From Hemibagrus wyckioides (taxonomy: Eukaryota > Chordata > Actinopteri > Siluriformes > Bagridae), in assembly GCF_019097595.1 (NCBI RefSeq), contig NC_080731.1, positions 5,554,071 through 5,618,070 of the forward strand: a stretch of 64,000 nt of DNA, given 5' to 3'. A model generated the notes under the pieces. That model worked only from the letters and a program-made list of their open reading frames with translations. It was not told the DNA's origin and did not search any database. How positions within the stretch are numbered: position 1 is the first letter of the stretch; every line of letters begins with the position of its first letter. The translations under genes and the position numbers were made by a program. Shown here piece by piece: positions 35,401 through 45,573 of the stretch.

Positions 35401-38400
35401 ATGCATATCTGTTAGAATGTAAGTTCCACTTATTTGCAGGTGTTTTATTTGTCTACATTTAAAAATATTCGTATTCCTAATAAAAATATGTAAACAGGTA
35501 AACAAGTAAACAGATTTTTTAGAGTGCAAAACCACTTTAAGAAGCTATTTCACAAGCTATTTGACAGAGCATTATTTTTCCTCCTTTTTTTCCTCCAAGG
35601 TCATAAAAGGAAAGGAGAATACAGCCCCCAGTGTTACGGGTGCCAAAAAAGACATACCAAAAGAGAATGTACTGGCTGTTCTTACACGTCTCCCCCTAAG
35701 AGCCACCATTTCCCAAACAGCCTCTCAGCAGGCGAGAACATACTGCAAAACAGCTTGCGCAGTTAGAAATGCCTCTATCAGAGAACAGCAAATAAAACCA
35801 GCTCTATACAGAAATGTCACAGCTCAAAAGCAAAACAAGACTGTTAAGAAGGGTCAAGTGTCTGTGTCCAGCCAAGCACAAGCTCTTCCCACGTCTACAT
35901 TGAATGCACGTGCAAGCATCGTCAAAACAGACCTTCAGATAAGGAGTTTGGTCACTGGTTCAGAAAAGGTGGCTCAGAAATCTCAGATCAGTTGTCCCAC
36001 AGTGAAAGAGCGCCGAAGCAACACTGTTCCAAGCTATAGAGACTCTAAATCTTTAATTAGTAAACAGGCCACAGTGACCCTGAAGCCAGCTGGGGGAACT
36101 AGCAATTTCAGTAAAACAAAAACTGATTTGAAGAAAACACTGAACAGATGTCCCGTAGCAGACAGATCAGCCAAGACACAAATAATTTCCCAAGATACAC
36201 GATTACCAAACAAGGTGGGAAATAAACCAGGGCTTTCTCACACCCAGACAAGTCTTGCAGTTCCATCCAAGCAAGGATCCTCTCTCTTGTCGACTTTTAA
36301 AATCGAAAACGCTTCAAAATCAACCAGCGAGACTGTGACTGGTGTTACGAAAGCAGCGCCACATCAGCAGCAGCGGCGTACCACATTTAAACTTCTCTCC
36401 AAGCCCAGGGTTCAAGCCCCAGTACCACAGAGTCTTCCACGCCCACCCAAGCCGTCCAGCCTGACCAATGGGTCGAAGGTGCAGCCAAAGACTCCCAAGT
36501 CAACATTCAATCCTGGGACAAATGGCGTCAGGACGGTCCCCCTGGACAATAGTAATAAACCAACCACTGCTCAAGAAGAGAGACTGTGAGTCGCTATGAA
36601 ACGTTTTATATTGACTAAAATAAGACTGGGCAATATGGAAGTAATATGTTACTTTCACTATACTCAATTTATATCACAATATTGAAGGTTAATAACAGTG
36701 AGAGCTAGCCCAGAAAGACGATAAAATATGCCTTTATTTGCCCTCTACAGAATAGAAAAACAGGAACTTCTGCGGTTTTTGTATCTGATCAACACTTTAT
36801 CGCATCACTTTGCAGTTACATGAAAGCTAATTACAAACAAATGGATTGTTAGTAGGCATATGTAAATAATCTTTTCTTCCTCTAATGAATGCAGTTGATA
36901 AAATTCCATTCAATACTATTAAGGGAGTTTTCTTCCTTAATTGTTTCTTTTGAACACAGCAAATAAGGCCAAATGTTTCTTTCTCAGAGCCAGGGTTCAG
37001 TCAAATAGAATGTAAATAATTTGTGTATTGTGAAAAAGCCGATGAACTGGAATATAAGATTGAAAGACAAGATTAGAATTGAACTCCAGTAGGAATTTAG
37101 TTAGGAATTAACACACAGTTTAAAGGCTCAGTAACATGAGCTGATATCTTTTTTTTATTAAACATTATTGCTGGCCACCACCTGCTTAAACGGTGTAGGT
37201 TTTGTGGTTTGGGATTATTTCTGGGAAATATTATCACCACGTCTCCCCATGTACTGTGTAGACAAGCCCTTATTATATTCTTTTCTTCCCACTACAGTGA
37301 AAGGTCAGACATCCTTATATTGGGTTTCTGTTTTTAAACATCCTATTAGACTCTGAGAATGTGAGAATTTATCACTATGTCAGTATAATAGTGTCATATT
37401 GCCCAGTCCTGTCCAAAATCACATGTTCCTATTTCATTATTTCGGTTTTTGCTTTTTGTTTTTTGCATTGAATATAATATATCCATGGTATTAAGTAAAT
37501 TAAGGTGGTCCATTGGACAACCATAAGTAACAATATTTTTCCAAACTACAGCCGTAAACTTAAAGAGTGGCGAGAGGCAAAAGGCATCACGTATAAACGT
37601 CCGCCGATGCCTGTACAGCCAGCGAGGAGGAAGACGACCGCTCTGCCTCCTCAGGGATACTGGAGTAGAATAGAACAAGAGGACGAGGTCCATGGCTTTG
37701 TCTGTGCTGTTGACCAGTCTCTGAACGACTGCATCAAACTTCTTCAGCAGGTAACATGATCACGGTGCTATCAATATAAGAAATATGTCTGGCTCAAAAT
37801 TCTAAAAAGCAGCAGAAGTCCAGTGTCTTATTCTGCTTTCTCTGACTCAGACACATGTTTATGATTCTGAACTAATTGCTTCCTGTGTAACACATTGCGC
37901 ATTTTCTTTTTCTCATCTTCGTGGACCAAGTGAGTAATAAAACATGACGGGACATGCTGTCATCGTGGAAGATAAACATTGATGTGGTGGTCTCATACTA
38001 CTGCTATTTCGCCACTATTCCTGTTTTTAACCTATTGATGAATGGCGCAAGAGTCACTTGCATTAGATGTGCTATAATTATAATATATATAATTACCTTT
38101 ACCACCACTCTTATTTTTCTACCTGTTTTGAAGTTAATGAGACAAAACAAATCAGCTTGTCATGTTGCCCAGAAAACAATGAGTTTTGCAAAGCACTGAC
38201 AATTAACTGATTAATTAAATTGACTGATTCATATAGAAAGTTATTATTTCTACTTCATACTAAGTGCTTTGAGCTGTGATACAATATTATACAGACAATA
38301 GAACAGGGCTGTGGTGTAATAAAAAATTCTTGACTGTATTTTAAATGTGCTTTAGGCCAATATTTATGCAGCCAATAAAAATGGATGGAGGATTAACAGG

Positions 38401-39793
38401 AAAGGGTTATGGGATATAACTCAGGCTTATGGAATGTGTTTTAAAAACTAGTTAATATTCCATGTCATCTAAAGTATGACTGAACAGACATATTTTAGTA
38501 TTTAATAGTTAATTTAATAGTACACTGCTCACATTTGACTAAGGCTTTTGTGTTTGTATTGCACATACTGGTATTTGCTCAATTTAACCCTCCAAGCTCT
38601 TGCTTTATTGACATTCCTGGGCAAGCCGAGGTTTCTTAATCATTTTTTTCCCCCGCATAGCAGCTCACATGTTGATAGAGATCAACATATATACAATAAA
38701 GGCCAAATAAATATCTGCTACTCTCAGTGTTAAAGCAGTTATGTATAAACACACAGCGGTCAGGCATAACATTATGACAGTAAAGTAAATAAGACTGATG
38801 ATCTCCTCATCATGGCACCTGTTAGTGGGTGGGATACATTAGGCAGCAAGTGAACTTTTTGTCCTCAAACTTGATGTGTTAGAAGCAGGAAAAATAAGCA
38901 AGCATAAGGATTTGAGCCAGGACCAAATTGTGATAACTAGATGACTGAATTACAGCATCTACAAAATCTCTGCTGGGAAACCTTGGGTCCTGCCATCCAT
39001 GTGGATGTTACTTTGACACACACCACCTACCTAAGCATTGTTACAGACCATGTACACCCTTTTATAGAAACAGTATTCCCTGATAGCTGTGGCCTCTTTC
39101 AGCAGGATAATGCGCCGTGCCACAAAGCAGAAATGGTTCAGGAATGGTTTGATGAGCACAACAACCAGTTTGAGGTGATGACTTGGCCTCCCAAGGATCT
39201 CAATCCAGTTGAGCATCTGTGGGATGTGCTGCATAAACAAGTCTATTCCATGGAGCCCCCACCTCGCAACTTACAGGAATTAAAGGATCTGCTGCTAACA
39301 TCTTGTTACCAGATACCACAGCACACCGGCAGGGATCTAGTGGAGTCCATGACTCGATGGGTCAGGGCTGTTTTAGCAGCAAAAGGGAGACGAACACAAT
39401 ATTAGGCAGGTGGTCATGATGTTACTGTATGGCTTTTCGGTGTACATACATACATATATGAGAGAGAGATATTCATGGTTCCAGGCATGTTATATATTGA
39501 GGAATCCGTCTCAAACTACTGCGAGAGAAGCACAAGATAATGCTTTGTGAATGTTTCCACATTCCACAGGAATAAATATTGCTTGCATAATAGGTAAAGT
39601 CACCTTTTCTTTTAGTTTTAAGACATGCTCTGCCATTTCCATCAATTGTTAATTGTAATAGACTCTGTGCACGACCCACTGCCTACATATTTACACTAAA
39701 AGCTTCCGTTTTAGTGTTCTATGGTAAAAGCGTGGTCTTTCTGTCAATTTTTTGATTAACTAGCGATTACAAATTTTTATTTATATATATGTA

Positions 39794-39888
<95 letters not shown>

Positions 39889-40461
39889 TGAGAGAGAGAG
39901 AGAGAGAGAGAGAGCACTCTAAAAAAAATAGGAGACCACTGCAAAATGATCAGTTTCTTATGGTTTTTTTTTCCAGGTACATGTATTGGTGAGATGAACA
40001 GTTTTGTTTAATTTTTTGTGAACTGCTGACAATATTTTTCCTACATTCAAAATATAACTATTGTTATTTAGAGTGTATATTTAAAGGAAATGACAACACA
40101 TCAAAATAACCCATGATCATGCAGTATTTGCAGAGCTTTAATAACTCAAATAAAACAAAATGCAAATGATTTGTAAACAAATTGTGTTAATGCTTTGGCT
40201 AAATAACATTAAGAAATCAGTATTTGGTGGAATAACCCTGATTTGCATGCGTTTTGGCTCCATGATCTCCACCAGTTTCTCACATTGCTGTTGGGAAACT
40301 TTATACCACTCTTTTTGCAAAAAAGCAAACAGCTTTTTGCTTGATGGTTTGTGACCATCCATCTTCCTCTTCATGACATTCCAGAGGTTTTCCCAATTGG
40401 TGAACCCAATAGGGTTCAAATCTGGAGATTGGCCAGTGGTCTCTTATTTTTTTTTCCAGAC

Positions 40462-40553
<92 letters not shown>

Positions 40554-43500
40554 ACTATAGTAACATAACATTTTAGTATATTATGTTAAAATAGTACATA
40601 TTGTAATATATTTTATTAATGAGTTCAAGAAGCTTTAAATGCCTTTGGTGTGAAGGTGCAACGTGCATCGCTATGTATCGCAGTGTCCCTCTTTCCATCA
40701 CAGGGAGCATCAACCAGCTATACACAATTGCTTGCCTCCTTATGAACTACCACAATGACCCCTTGGTAAAAGCATGGGCATAGGATTAAAGACTAGACAA
40801 AACACTTGCCGTAGGGGACGGAGTAATCTGAATTTATTTGTAGATAATGTAAATATGTTGATTAATTGTAAACATTTTTAATAATGTGTCTGTAAATAAA
40901 TAACTTTGATACAGCGTTTCTGTAAACATGTAAATATAAATATCTTTACTTTAATAAATTAAATTAAATTTCTAAACATTATAACATTCTAAACATCATA
41001 AAATATGAACAATAAATCCATCCTTTATTTCTCTAGTTTTGTCTCCCTACTCTCACACTATGTGGCTTCTCTGTCTTCCTCATAGATCTGAAACAAGTCG
41101 CCCTCATGCTGATCTCTCCTGTCAGAAACTGGAAAAAAATGACATTTATAGCTTTAAAGGGTCATACAGATCGTATTAACATAATAACATTAGTGAAACT
41201 ATAAAAACAAAAGACTTTAAAAGGTTAAGTAAACAGAGCACAAAACACTGACTCTAAAAGTATGCACCGTCACAAACGAAACATTAGCTTATTAGACTGA
41301 GAATATGTACCTTCAAATAGGGGCGATATAACTCGAAACATACAGTTTGAAGCCCTTCTCCATTTGACTTGAAGGAGTGACCGGTGCTAATCTTACAATT
41401 CGATTGACATCATTCACTGTAATCCGTGGAAGTTCCCGCAAGCAGCGAGTGTAAAATGTAATAAAGGTAATAAACGCTTCCAGGCCAGCACCGGAAGTTG
41501 AGGAGCAACTGAGATTAAACACAGAAGTAGTCGTCCATGGAGTCTGACTGCTGTGCCCAATGTTTCGAAAATCAAATCTACAGATTTTCTTGATAATTGT
41601 CGCAGTCTTACTTTATTTCTTACTCATATAATATAAAAAATAATCACAAGCCCTCTCCATTATTTGTTTCCTAACAGGGGTGTCCTGTAGACCAGGTGCG
41701 AGATGTTTTGTCTCGGGTGCCAATGGCACAGAAATTTGCTAAATACTGGATCTGCCAAGTGCGCTTGATGGAGCAAGAGGGTAATCTTGATGTGCTGCCA
41801 GCATTTGAAGAGGCTGTTCGTCTAGTCAGAGAAGTAAGTACTTCCTGCATGCTCCTAAATTGTCGAACATGCACACCCATATCCCTTTCTCTTCCCTTTG
41901 TCCCTTTGAACGCCCACATCCCTTTCTCCTATTATTGTACACCTTTATCTGTCTCTGGTTATGGCATGAAGGAAGCCAAAGGAATGTCAGCAATTAAACT
42001 TTCAACATCTTGTTACAACAGATAAGCTTAACTGCTTACAGTGGAGTCTGATATTCAAAGCTTTTATATGACCTGGAGTTCATAAATGACCTTAAATCAT
42101 GAACTGGGTGTAATAAAAAGCTTTATCAAGATATGGAGCAGTAGACAAGAACACACACACCTCAGTCATTTTCCTCATTCCAGTGGTTTGTTTTGGTGAA
42201 ATTTGGGAAGGGGCACATGGACTATTGGAGCACTCGAAAAATGGATTTTTACAAAAGGTTATTAAAGGATATCAAACTGACGAAAAAAGAGAGAAATCAT
42301 ACCTTTAATTGAAGTACACATATTCAGGTACATGTGTCAAAAATATTGCTATAAAAACAGAACTGTTAATGCCTATATCCGATGATAGGGCAATAAATCA
42401 GATGTTTAAAAACTAGAGCTTTACGAACCTGCCTGGTAATGACAAGTGAATTTTTGCTCCTCATATAAAAGGAGGGTTCAGAGAGGCAAATATTTACCCA
42501 AGGATTGGTGGTTCGCTTAAGGTCAATACAAGCCTCTGAAATAAAAAAAAAAAGTTTTTGACAGCAAGCACTGAAGGTTATAAACAACAGAAGATACTCC
42601 CCACTCCAAAGTCTCAGTGAAATAGTGTGAGAACTCTTAGCATTATGGTCCATGAAGTATGCAGAGAATTTAAATGGAAACCAGGCATCAGGCATTAAAG
42701 TTAGGTTGCAAAACCTACCAGTAAATGACATTTTCTTCTATCAAAATACATCATGACGGGAGGTTTTTTGTTTTGTTTTGTTTTCTTCATTGCTTATTCA
42801 ACTGAAATGTACGATTTCTAATTTAGACATTTGTTCATAATCTTATTCACCTGTCCTTACGGAGGATGCCGGTCATTCTGGAGCAGACTGTATGAGTTGT
42901 TATTGCTTCTAGATACAATTTATTTTATTCAGATAGCGGGTCGACTTGGCATATAACTATAATAATTAAACAATCAATCAACTGTCAACTATGATAAACT
43001 ATATAAACTTTGTTAGTCATTGGTAATCTTACCATCCCAAGCTCCAGTACTTTTATCTGTTTCTTGGGGAAATAATCCATGCAGCATCAGCTCCTGTTTT
43101 TAGATTTAATACCTAGGAATATTGGACCAGTGAATTTGCATCATACAGATTTGAGGAATAAAATAATGCCAAGCCCGGTGAACACCTTTTATTGTAAGGG
43201 TTTAAATTTGATTCAATAACCCTATGTTTTTTTTTTTGCCCATCGGATCTGAACAAAAGTGCCTTATTCAGCTGGTTAATGATAACTTCTATTGCCTTTT
43301 TATTTGATTTTACAGCCTGTTGATGAACTGCGCTCTGTGGTTTTTGAGATCCTAAAGAAGAAAGAAGCAAAAGGTAAAATCCAAGTGTGTTAAACTAGGC
43401 GTTATTTTTAATAACCCTATATAGAAAGCTTAATCATCTTGCCAACATTTTTAGGTTCATCCTCAGAGAGAGAGAACGATGTAGGCATTGATGAAGATGG

Positions 43501-44666
43501 AGAACACAGTTACAGCTTGTGCACCCCTAAACCTGTCGGCGCACTGATCCGCGGAGAGAAAAGAGACTCGTCTGTAATAAAATACAAGATCACAGCCACT
43601 CCTGGGTATTTGATCATTTTCTGTTGTATACATGGGCATAGCTTAATAAACCAGATGCTGTCATTTATGGCTTGTGCACTGGTTTGGGTTTCTACCACGA
43701 GCTATTATAGGAATAAGGAATAAAAAACACTTACTGTTTTATAATCACAGCCTGCCTGTGGTGTTTCATTTTAAAAATACCACCTATTATTCAGTGGCTG
43801 AGTTAACCAGCACTGTTTAAGCAGTCAGAATCGAACCTTGTCGTGTATGACTTTTAACGTACACACAGTTGGGTCCAGCATAAGTTGTGCCTACGATCGT
43901 CTCCGAAAGTACTGCAAAGGCAAGGCGAGTTTTTCCAACACTGAAGTTTGATAGATTTTCATAGCTTCAAAATGGCTTGTGTTTCTGCCATAGGCAGCTC
44001 TCTGGTCTTCATGTTGGTGCAGCCTTCACTGATGAAACCCAGGGCTGATTCAAGATTAGACATTCAATCTAACAAGACATGCATGTGCAACAAGAAACAC
44101 CTGTTAGTCAAGTGTTCTAATATTTTTGATCCTGTGAAAAATGGGTGGAGGCAAATAAAAAAGTGCTAGATTCTAGATCAGCACATCTAGATTTAAATAT
44201 CAGGAATTAAATACAAAAAAATTCTGATCTCCTGTTTATCATTTGCTCTCATCTTTAGCGTATAGCAAAAATGACAAACTGGGCCTTAAGTTTCAAATGC
44301 TTTCAGAAGGGAATAATAATACATAGCCAGAAAATAAGAGGTTGATGAAATGTTTTCCTTTTGTTTAGTGGGAAAAGGAGCCAGCAGAAGCCAGGGTATG
44401 TTAATGGCCACGAAATCCGCTTCATCACTCCAGTGCGCCGTTCTCTGCGTATTGAGAAAACATCCTCCCGTTACCCAGCAGTCCTGCAGGAGTGCGACCC
44501 CTGTATCTCCTCTGTTCATGAACTCTTGGCCGAGGATGAAGGTCAGAATGGGGTCACACGTACAGCAGAAACACCGACCTCTCCGCTCTACGTGTATCGA
44601 GAGAATGAAGCCCTGAGGGAGCATGTGCAGATCCAACTGGTTTATGATGATACCGATGCATCATGA
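29414..44666 (+). CDS. ckap2l: Cytoskeleton-associated protein 2-like, complete gene
   Basis: CKAP2L is a microtubule-associated protein of the mitotic spindle, needed for spindle organisation and degraded late in mitosis. Coding exons: 29414-29456, 33464-33530, 33634-33697, 35600-36585, 37552-37750, 41678-41833, 43316-43373, 43455-43605 and 44369-44666. All junctions are in phase and total 2022 nt (673 residues), slightly shorter than the roughly 745 residues of human. Landmarks: N-terminal [20 protein letters not shown] then PYLKN (residues 17-41), a long basic Ser/Thr/Pro-rich region (59-386), KEN boxes at 63-65 and 79-81, and a CKAP2 C-terminal domain beginning [17 protein letters not shown]. 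That domain continues with [20 protein letters not shown] and ends near [20 protein letters not shown]. The start ATG is the only one in frame upstream of the conserved block and follows a cell-cycle promoter. No frameshift is visible. Confidence 0.95.
29757..30035 (-). mobile_element. Tc1-like fragment (family B)
   Basis: Starts ccagccataacattatgacc and keeps the reverse-complemented transposase C-terminus, with the same end point and flanking context as the fragment at 28613. It is bounded by a diverged direct repeat of about 45 bp: 29653-29699 and 30036-30082 share taacatgttaaaag and ggactgaaag. Confidence 0.75.
30536..31225 (-). mobile_element. Tc1-like element (family B) split by a SINE
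   Basis: The left end ccaggcataacattatgacc and transposase C-terminal words are followed, after a SINE at 30702-30948, by the N-terminal part on the minus strand: [50 protein letters not shown]. The middle of the transposase is deleted, so the copy is non-functional. The inserted SINE shows the Tc1 copy was already there. Confidence 0.8.
30702..30948 (+). mobile_element. tRNA-derived SINE nested in Tc1
   Basis: A-box-like tggctcaagtggttaaggct and B-box ggttcaagccccagc lie 5'. The body reads gggcccttgagcaaggccct, gcgctctgaccccaacctcc and ends with gacaaataaaggct. It resembles SINEs abundant in catfish and related fishes. It interrupts the Tc1 family B sequence at its cgtctg/cacacgggcc region. 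An inverted relative is at 33890-34108. Confidence 0.85.
31796..33043 (-). mobile_element. Full-length Tc1 element, copy 2 (1248 bp)
   Basis: Same length and inverted ends as 20343-21590, flanked by TA at 31794-31795 and 33044-33045; the right flank is a TA microsatellite. It is nearly identical to copy 1 over the whole length and antisense to ckap2l within its first intron. Confidence 0.97.
31878..32909 (-). CDS. Tc1 transposase, intact (343 aa), copy 2
   Basis: Same architecture as the transposase at 20425-21456: HTH pair, GRPRK linker, and DD34E core with [18 protein letters not shown] and [12 protein letters not shown] count four residue differences from copy 1: S to L in SREI(S/L)SLL, D to G in VRR(D/G)RQ, H to T in APV(H/T)KA, and E to D in SGV(E/D)EL. 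The H-to-T change arises from a swapped GT/TG pair. The catalytic triad is kept. Start chosen at [10 protein letters not shown] for family length. Confidence 0.92.
   Translation of the reverse strand: MGRSQELSEFQRGTVIGCHLCNKSSREILSLLNIPQSTVSCIIRTWKCLGTTATQPRSGRPRKLTERGQRMLRRIVRRGRQLSAESIATDLQTSCGLQISSRTVRRELHGMGFHGRAAASKPYITKCNAKRRMQWCKARRHWTLEQWRRVLWSDESRFSIWQSDGRVWVWRLPGERYLSDCIVPSVKFGGGGIMVWGCFSGAGLGPLVPVKGTLNASAYQDILDNSMLPTLWEQFGAGPFLFQHDCAPVTKARSIKTWMTESGVDELDWPAQSPDLNPIEHLWDELERRLRARPSRPTSVCDLTNALLEEWSKIPINTLLNLVDSLPRRVEAVIAAKGGPTSY
33464..33530 (+). CDS. ckap2l: ckap2l exon 2
   Basis: Acceptor tttacag, donor GTAAGT at 33531. Encodes [20 protein letters not shown] and NPK, the conserved N-terminal motif of CKAP2-family proteins. 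Confidence 0.95.
33634..33697 (+). CDS. ckap2l: ckap2l exon 3
   Basis: Acceptor tttaaag, donor GTAAGT at 33698. Encodes [20 protein letters not shown] and RT; PYLK continues the conserved N-terminal block. Confidence 0.93.
33890..34108 (-). mobile_element. tRNA-derived SINE, minus orientation
   Basis: Reverse complement of the SINE type at 30702-30948: tttatttgtcacatatacat, tcggcatttcccatccttgg-like body words and, at the far end, gaatccccgatcttccggtc and accacttgagccaccact (tRNA-like head). More diverged than the first copy. Lies in ckap2l intron 3. Confidence 0.8.
34109..35599 (+). other. Rest of ckap2l intron 3, nothing recognised
   Basis: AT-rich intron with a CA run at 35049-35073 and no exon or repeat family I can name. 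The open frames at 34694, 35022 and 35314 show no protein pattern. Confidence 0.55.
35600..36585 (+). CDS. ckap2l: ckap2l exon 4 (large central exon)
   Basis: Acceptor ctccaag, donor GTGAGT at 36586. Encodes residues 59-386, a basic disordered-looking region rich in Ser, Thr, Lys and Gln. It contains two KEN motifs within 20 residues (35612-35620 and 35660-35668), which are recognised by APC/C in many mitotic proteins. The frame is open for 986 nt without stops, as expected for the single large exon of CKAP2L. Confidence 0.94.
36586..37551 (+). other. ckap2l intron 4, nothing recognised
   Basis: AT-rich intron without a recognised repeat or exon. Confidence 0.6.
37552..37750 (+). CDS. ckap2l: ckap2l exon 5, start of CKAP2 C-terminal domain
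   Basis: Acceptor actacag, donor GTAACA at 37751. Encodes [20 protein letters not shown] and, further on, [11 protein letters not shown] and [10 protein letters not shown]. The 'LxEWxxxKGxTYKRPPM' motif is the hallmark of CKAP2/CKAP2L C-terminal domains. Confidence 0.96.
38753..39436 (+). pseudogene. Tc1-like transposase remnant (family B), internally deleted
   Basis: On the plus strand a decayed N-terminus ([13 protein letters not shown]) is joined by deletion to the C-terminal half: [50 protein letters not shown]. The second Asp (QQDN) and Glu (NPVEH) of the DDE core are visible. The first Asp region is missing and stops lie upstream. Ends resemble the caggcataacattatgac inverted repeat. 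Confidence 0.85.
39785..39914. repeat. (TA)n and (GA)n microsatellites
   Basis: A TA run of about 35 units (39797-39867) passes directly into a GA run (39868-39914) at the left edge of the Tc1-like element that follows. Confidence 0.95.
39915..40465 (-). mobile_element. Tc1-like non-autonomous element (family C)
   Basis: The left end ctctaaaaaaaataggagac and right end tggtctcttattttttttt are imperfect inverted repeats. Inside, the minus strand keeps a transposase C-terminus: [37 protein letters not shown], then [13 protein letters not shown]. The catalytic residues are gone or altered (WENLW in place of IEHLW). Both edges abut TA microsatellites. Confidence 0.75.
40466..40551. repeat. (TA)n microsatellite
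   Basis: Uninterrupted TA run of about 42 units at the right edge of the Tc1-like element. Confidence 0.97.
41024..41541 (-). other. Possible two-exon minus-strand gene or pseudogene inside ckap2l intron 5
   Basis: On the minus strand a frame reads [68 protein letters not shown]. It stops just before a donor-like AAG|GTACAT (exon edge 41311). A second exon could run 41128-41033 after a strong acceptor (tttttttccag), with [20 protein letters not shown] then KPHSV to a TAG. An AATAAA follows at 41029-41024. The composition looks protein-like and the second exon looks in place, but the frame breaks at the junction, and the nearest Kozak-like ATG (41538) is one base out of frame. It may be a decayed gene or a real gene with an unusual junction. 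I do not recognise the family. Confidence 0.35.
41678..41833 (+). CDS. ckap2l: ckap2l exon 6
   Basis: Acceptor ctaacag, donor GTAAGT at 41834. Encodes [40 protein letters not shown] and [12 protein letters not shown]. The 'ILSxxPxAxKFAKxWIC...G..DVxxxxEEA' pattern is conserved in CKAP2L. Confidence 0.96.
41834..43315 (+). other. ckap2l intron 6, nothing recognised
   Basis: AT-rich intron. The minus-strand open frame at 42366-42731 has no recognisable pattern. Confidence 0.55.
43316..43373 (+). CDS. ckap2l: ckap2l exon 7
   Basis: Acceptor tttacag, donor GTAAAA at 43374. Encodes [19 protein letters not shown], matching the 'P.(Q/D)ELR.VV..IL' segment of the family. Confidence 0.92.
43455..43605 (+). 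CDS. ckap2l: ckap2l exon 8
   Basis: Acceptor ttttag. Encodes [20 protein letters not shown], then [20 protein letters not shown] and [11 protein letters not shown]. The donor is gg|GTATTT, weak but the only one that keeps phase with the last exon. Confidence 0.88.
43606..44368 (+). other. ckap2l intron 8, nothing recognised
   Basis: AT-rich intron without a recognised repeat or exon. Confidence 0.6.
44369..44666 (+). CDS. ckap2l: ckap2l exon 9 (terminal)
   Basis: Acceptor gtttag; TGA at 44664-44666. Encodes [40 protein letters not shown], then [17 protein letters not shown]. The [26 protein letters not shown] block is the strongest conserved C-terminal motif of CKAP2L. Confidence 0.96.
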
Positions 44667-44755
44667 AGCCGTGGCAGAGAAAGTGCCGCTCCAACCGGTT
44701 TTATAACCGTTCTGATGCAATATGAAGCCGTGACGGAGAATGCTGCAAGTTCTAC

Positions 44756-44761
44756 AATAAA
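44756..44761 (+). terminator. ckap2l polyadenylation signal
   Basis: AATAAA 90 bp after the ckap2l stop. Just before it, two imperfect copies of a short segment (aagccgtggcagagaaagtg and aagccgtgacggagaatgct) overlap the stop region. Confidence 0.75.
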
Positions 44762-44789
44762 ATGATTACATGATTATCTAAGTAATACT

Positions 44790-44790
<1 letters not shown>

Positions 44791-44819
<29 letters not shown>
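44791..44819. repeat. Poly-T run
   Basis: About 28 T residues on the plus strand directly after the ckap2l poly(A) signal, possibly the reversed tail of a retroposed sequence. Confidence 0.8.
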
Positions 44820-44823
<4 letters not shown>

Positions 44824-45573
44824 CAAGCACATCATCACTTTCACTGTATTGTGAAAGTGTTACATCCTTTTTTATTTTTTACAGTGTTGTGGGAAGAAAA
44901 CCGGAAAGATATTACTCATAACTACATGCTTAGGCTGGTAGCACCCTAAGCATCATAAAGAAGACATTCTTAATGATTGTAAATCTTTTTTTAGAGACTG
45001 TATATGATATGGGATTAAATTGTGGCAAACCAGCATCTGTGGTGTTTTATTTATACCCAAATTTATTAACTTCTCTGCTGTTCTGTTTCGTTTTTCCGGT
45101 TTTTAACTCGTCATCAACAGCAACGTGGCAAATGTATCAGAGAATGATCATAAATCTATCAGAGAATGATCATAAATCTATCAGAGAATGATCATGCAAT
45201 GATTTATCACGACTTGAAAGACAAGAGATAACAGTGTCGCACACCCACACAAGACAAACCTTGAGTCAGTAATAATTTGTCACTTCGTAAAGGTTTGAGG
45301 CACTCCTTGAAGTGTTATGATTTTCATGTGGGTGGCTATGACATGCTACATTTGATTTACATTTTAGAGGTGTATTTATAAGGTACACTTTATTTACAAT
45401 TAAATACATTCTTGTGGTTCATGGATTGCTGGCATTAGTCCATTAAGGATACCAAACTGCTGTGATATTTATTAATAGTTGTATACTCGCAAAAAAGATA
45501 CACAAAATCAATAAATGAATTTTTAAATCAATTAAGAGTGTAAGTATGTGTATATACATCTACTGTATATATA
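44820..45573. other. Intergenic, mostly unrecognised
   Basis: AT-rich sequence after ckap2l. A 21-bp unit (tatcagagaatgatcataaa) occurs three times in a row at 45136-45196. Nothing else is recognised. Confidence 0.5.
45136..45196. repeat. Three-copy 21-bp tandem repeat
   Basis: Three consecutive copies of a unit beginning tcagagaatgatcataaatc; each contains the palindrome atgatcat. Confidence 0.93.

Larger units (their letters stand above)
37751..41677 (+). other. ckap2l intron 5, with insertions
   Basis: A 3.9-kb intron with a Tc1 family B copy (38753-39436), TA and GA microsatellites around a third Tc1-like element (39785-40551), and a possible minus-strand gene or pseudogene near its end (41024-41541). 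No extra ckap2l exon seen. Confidence 0.7.
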
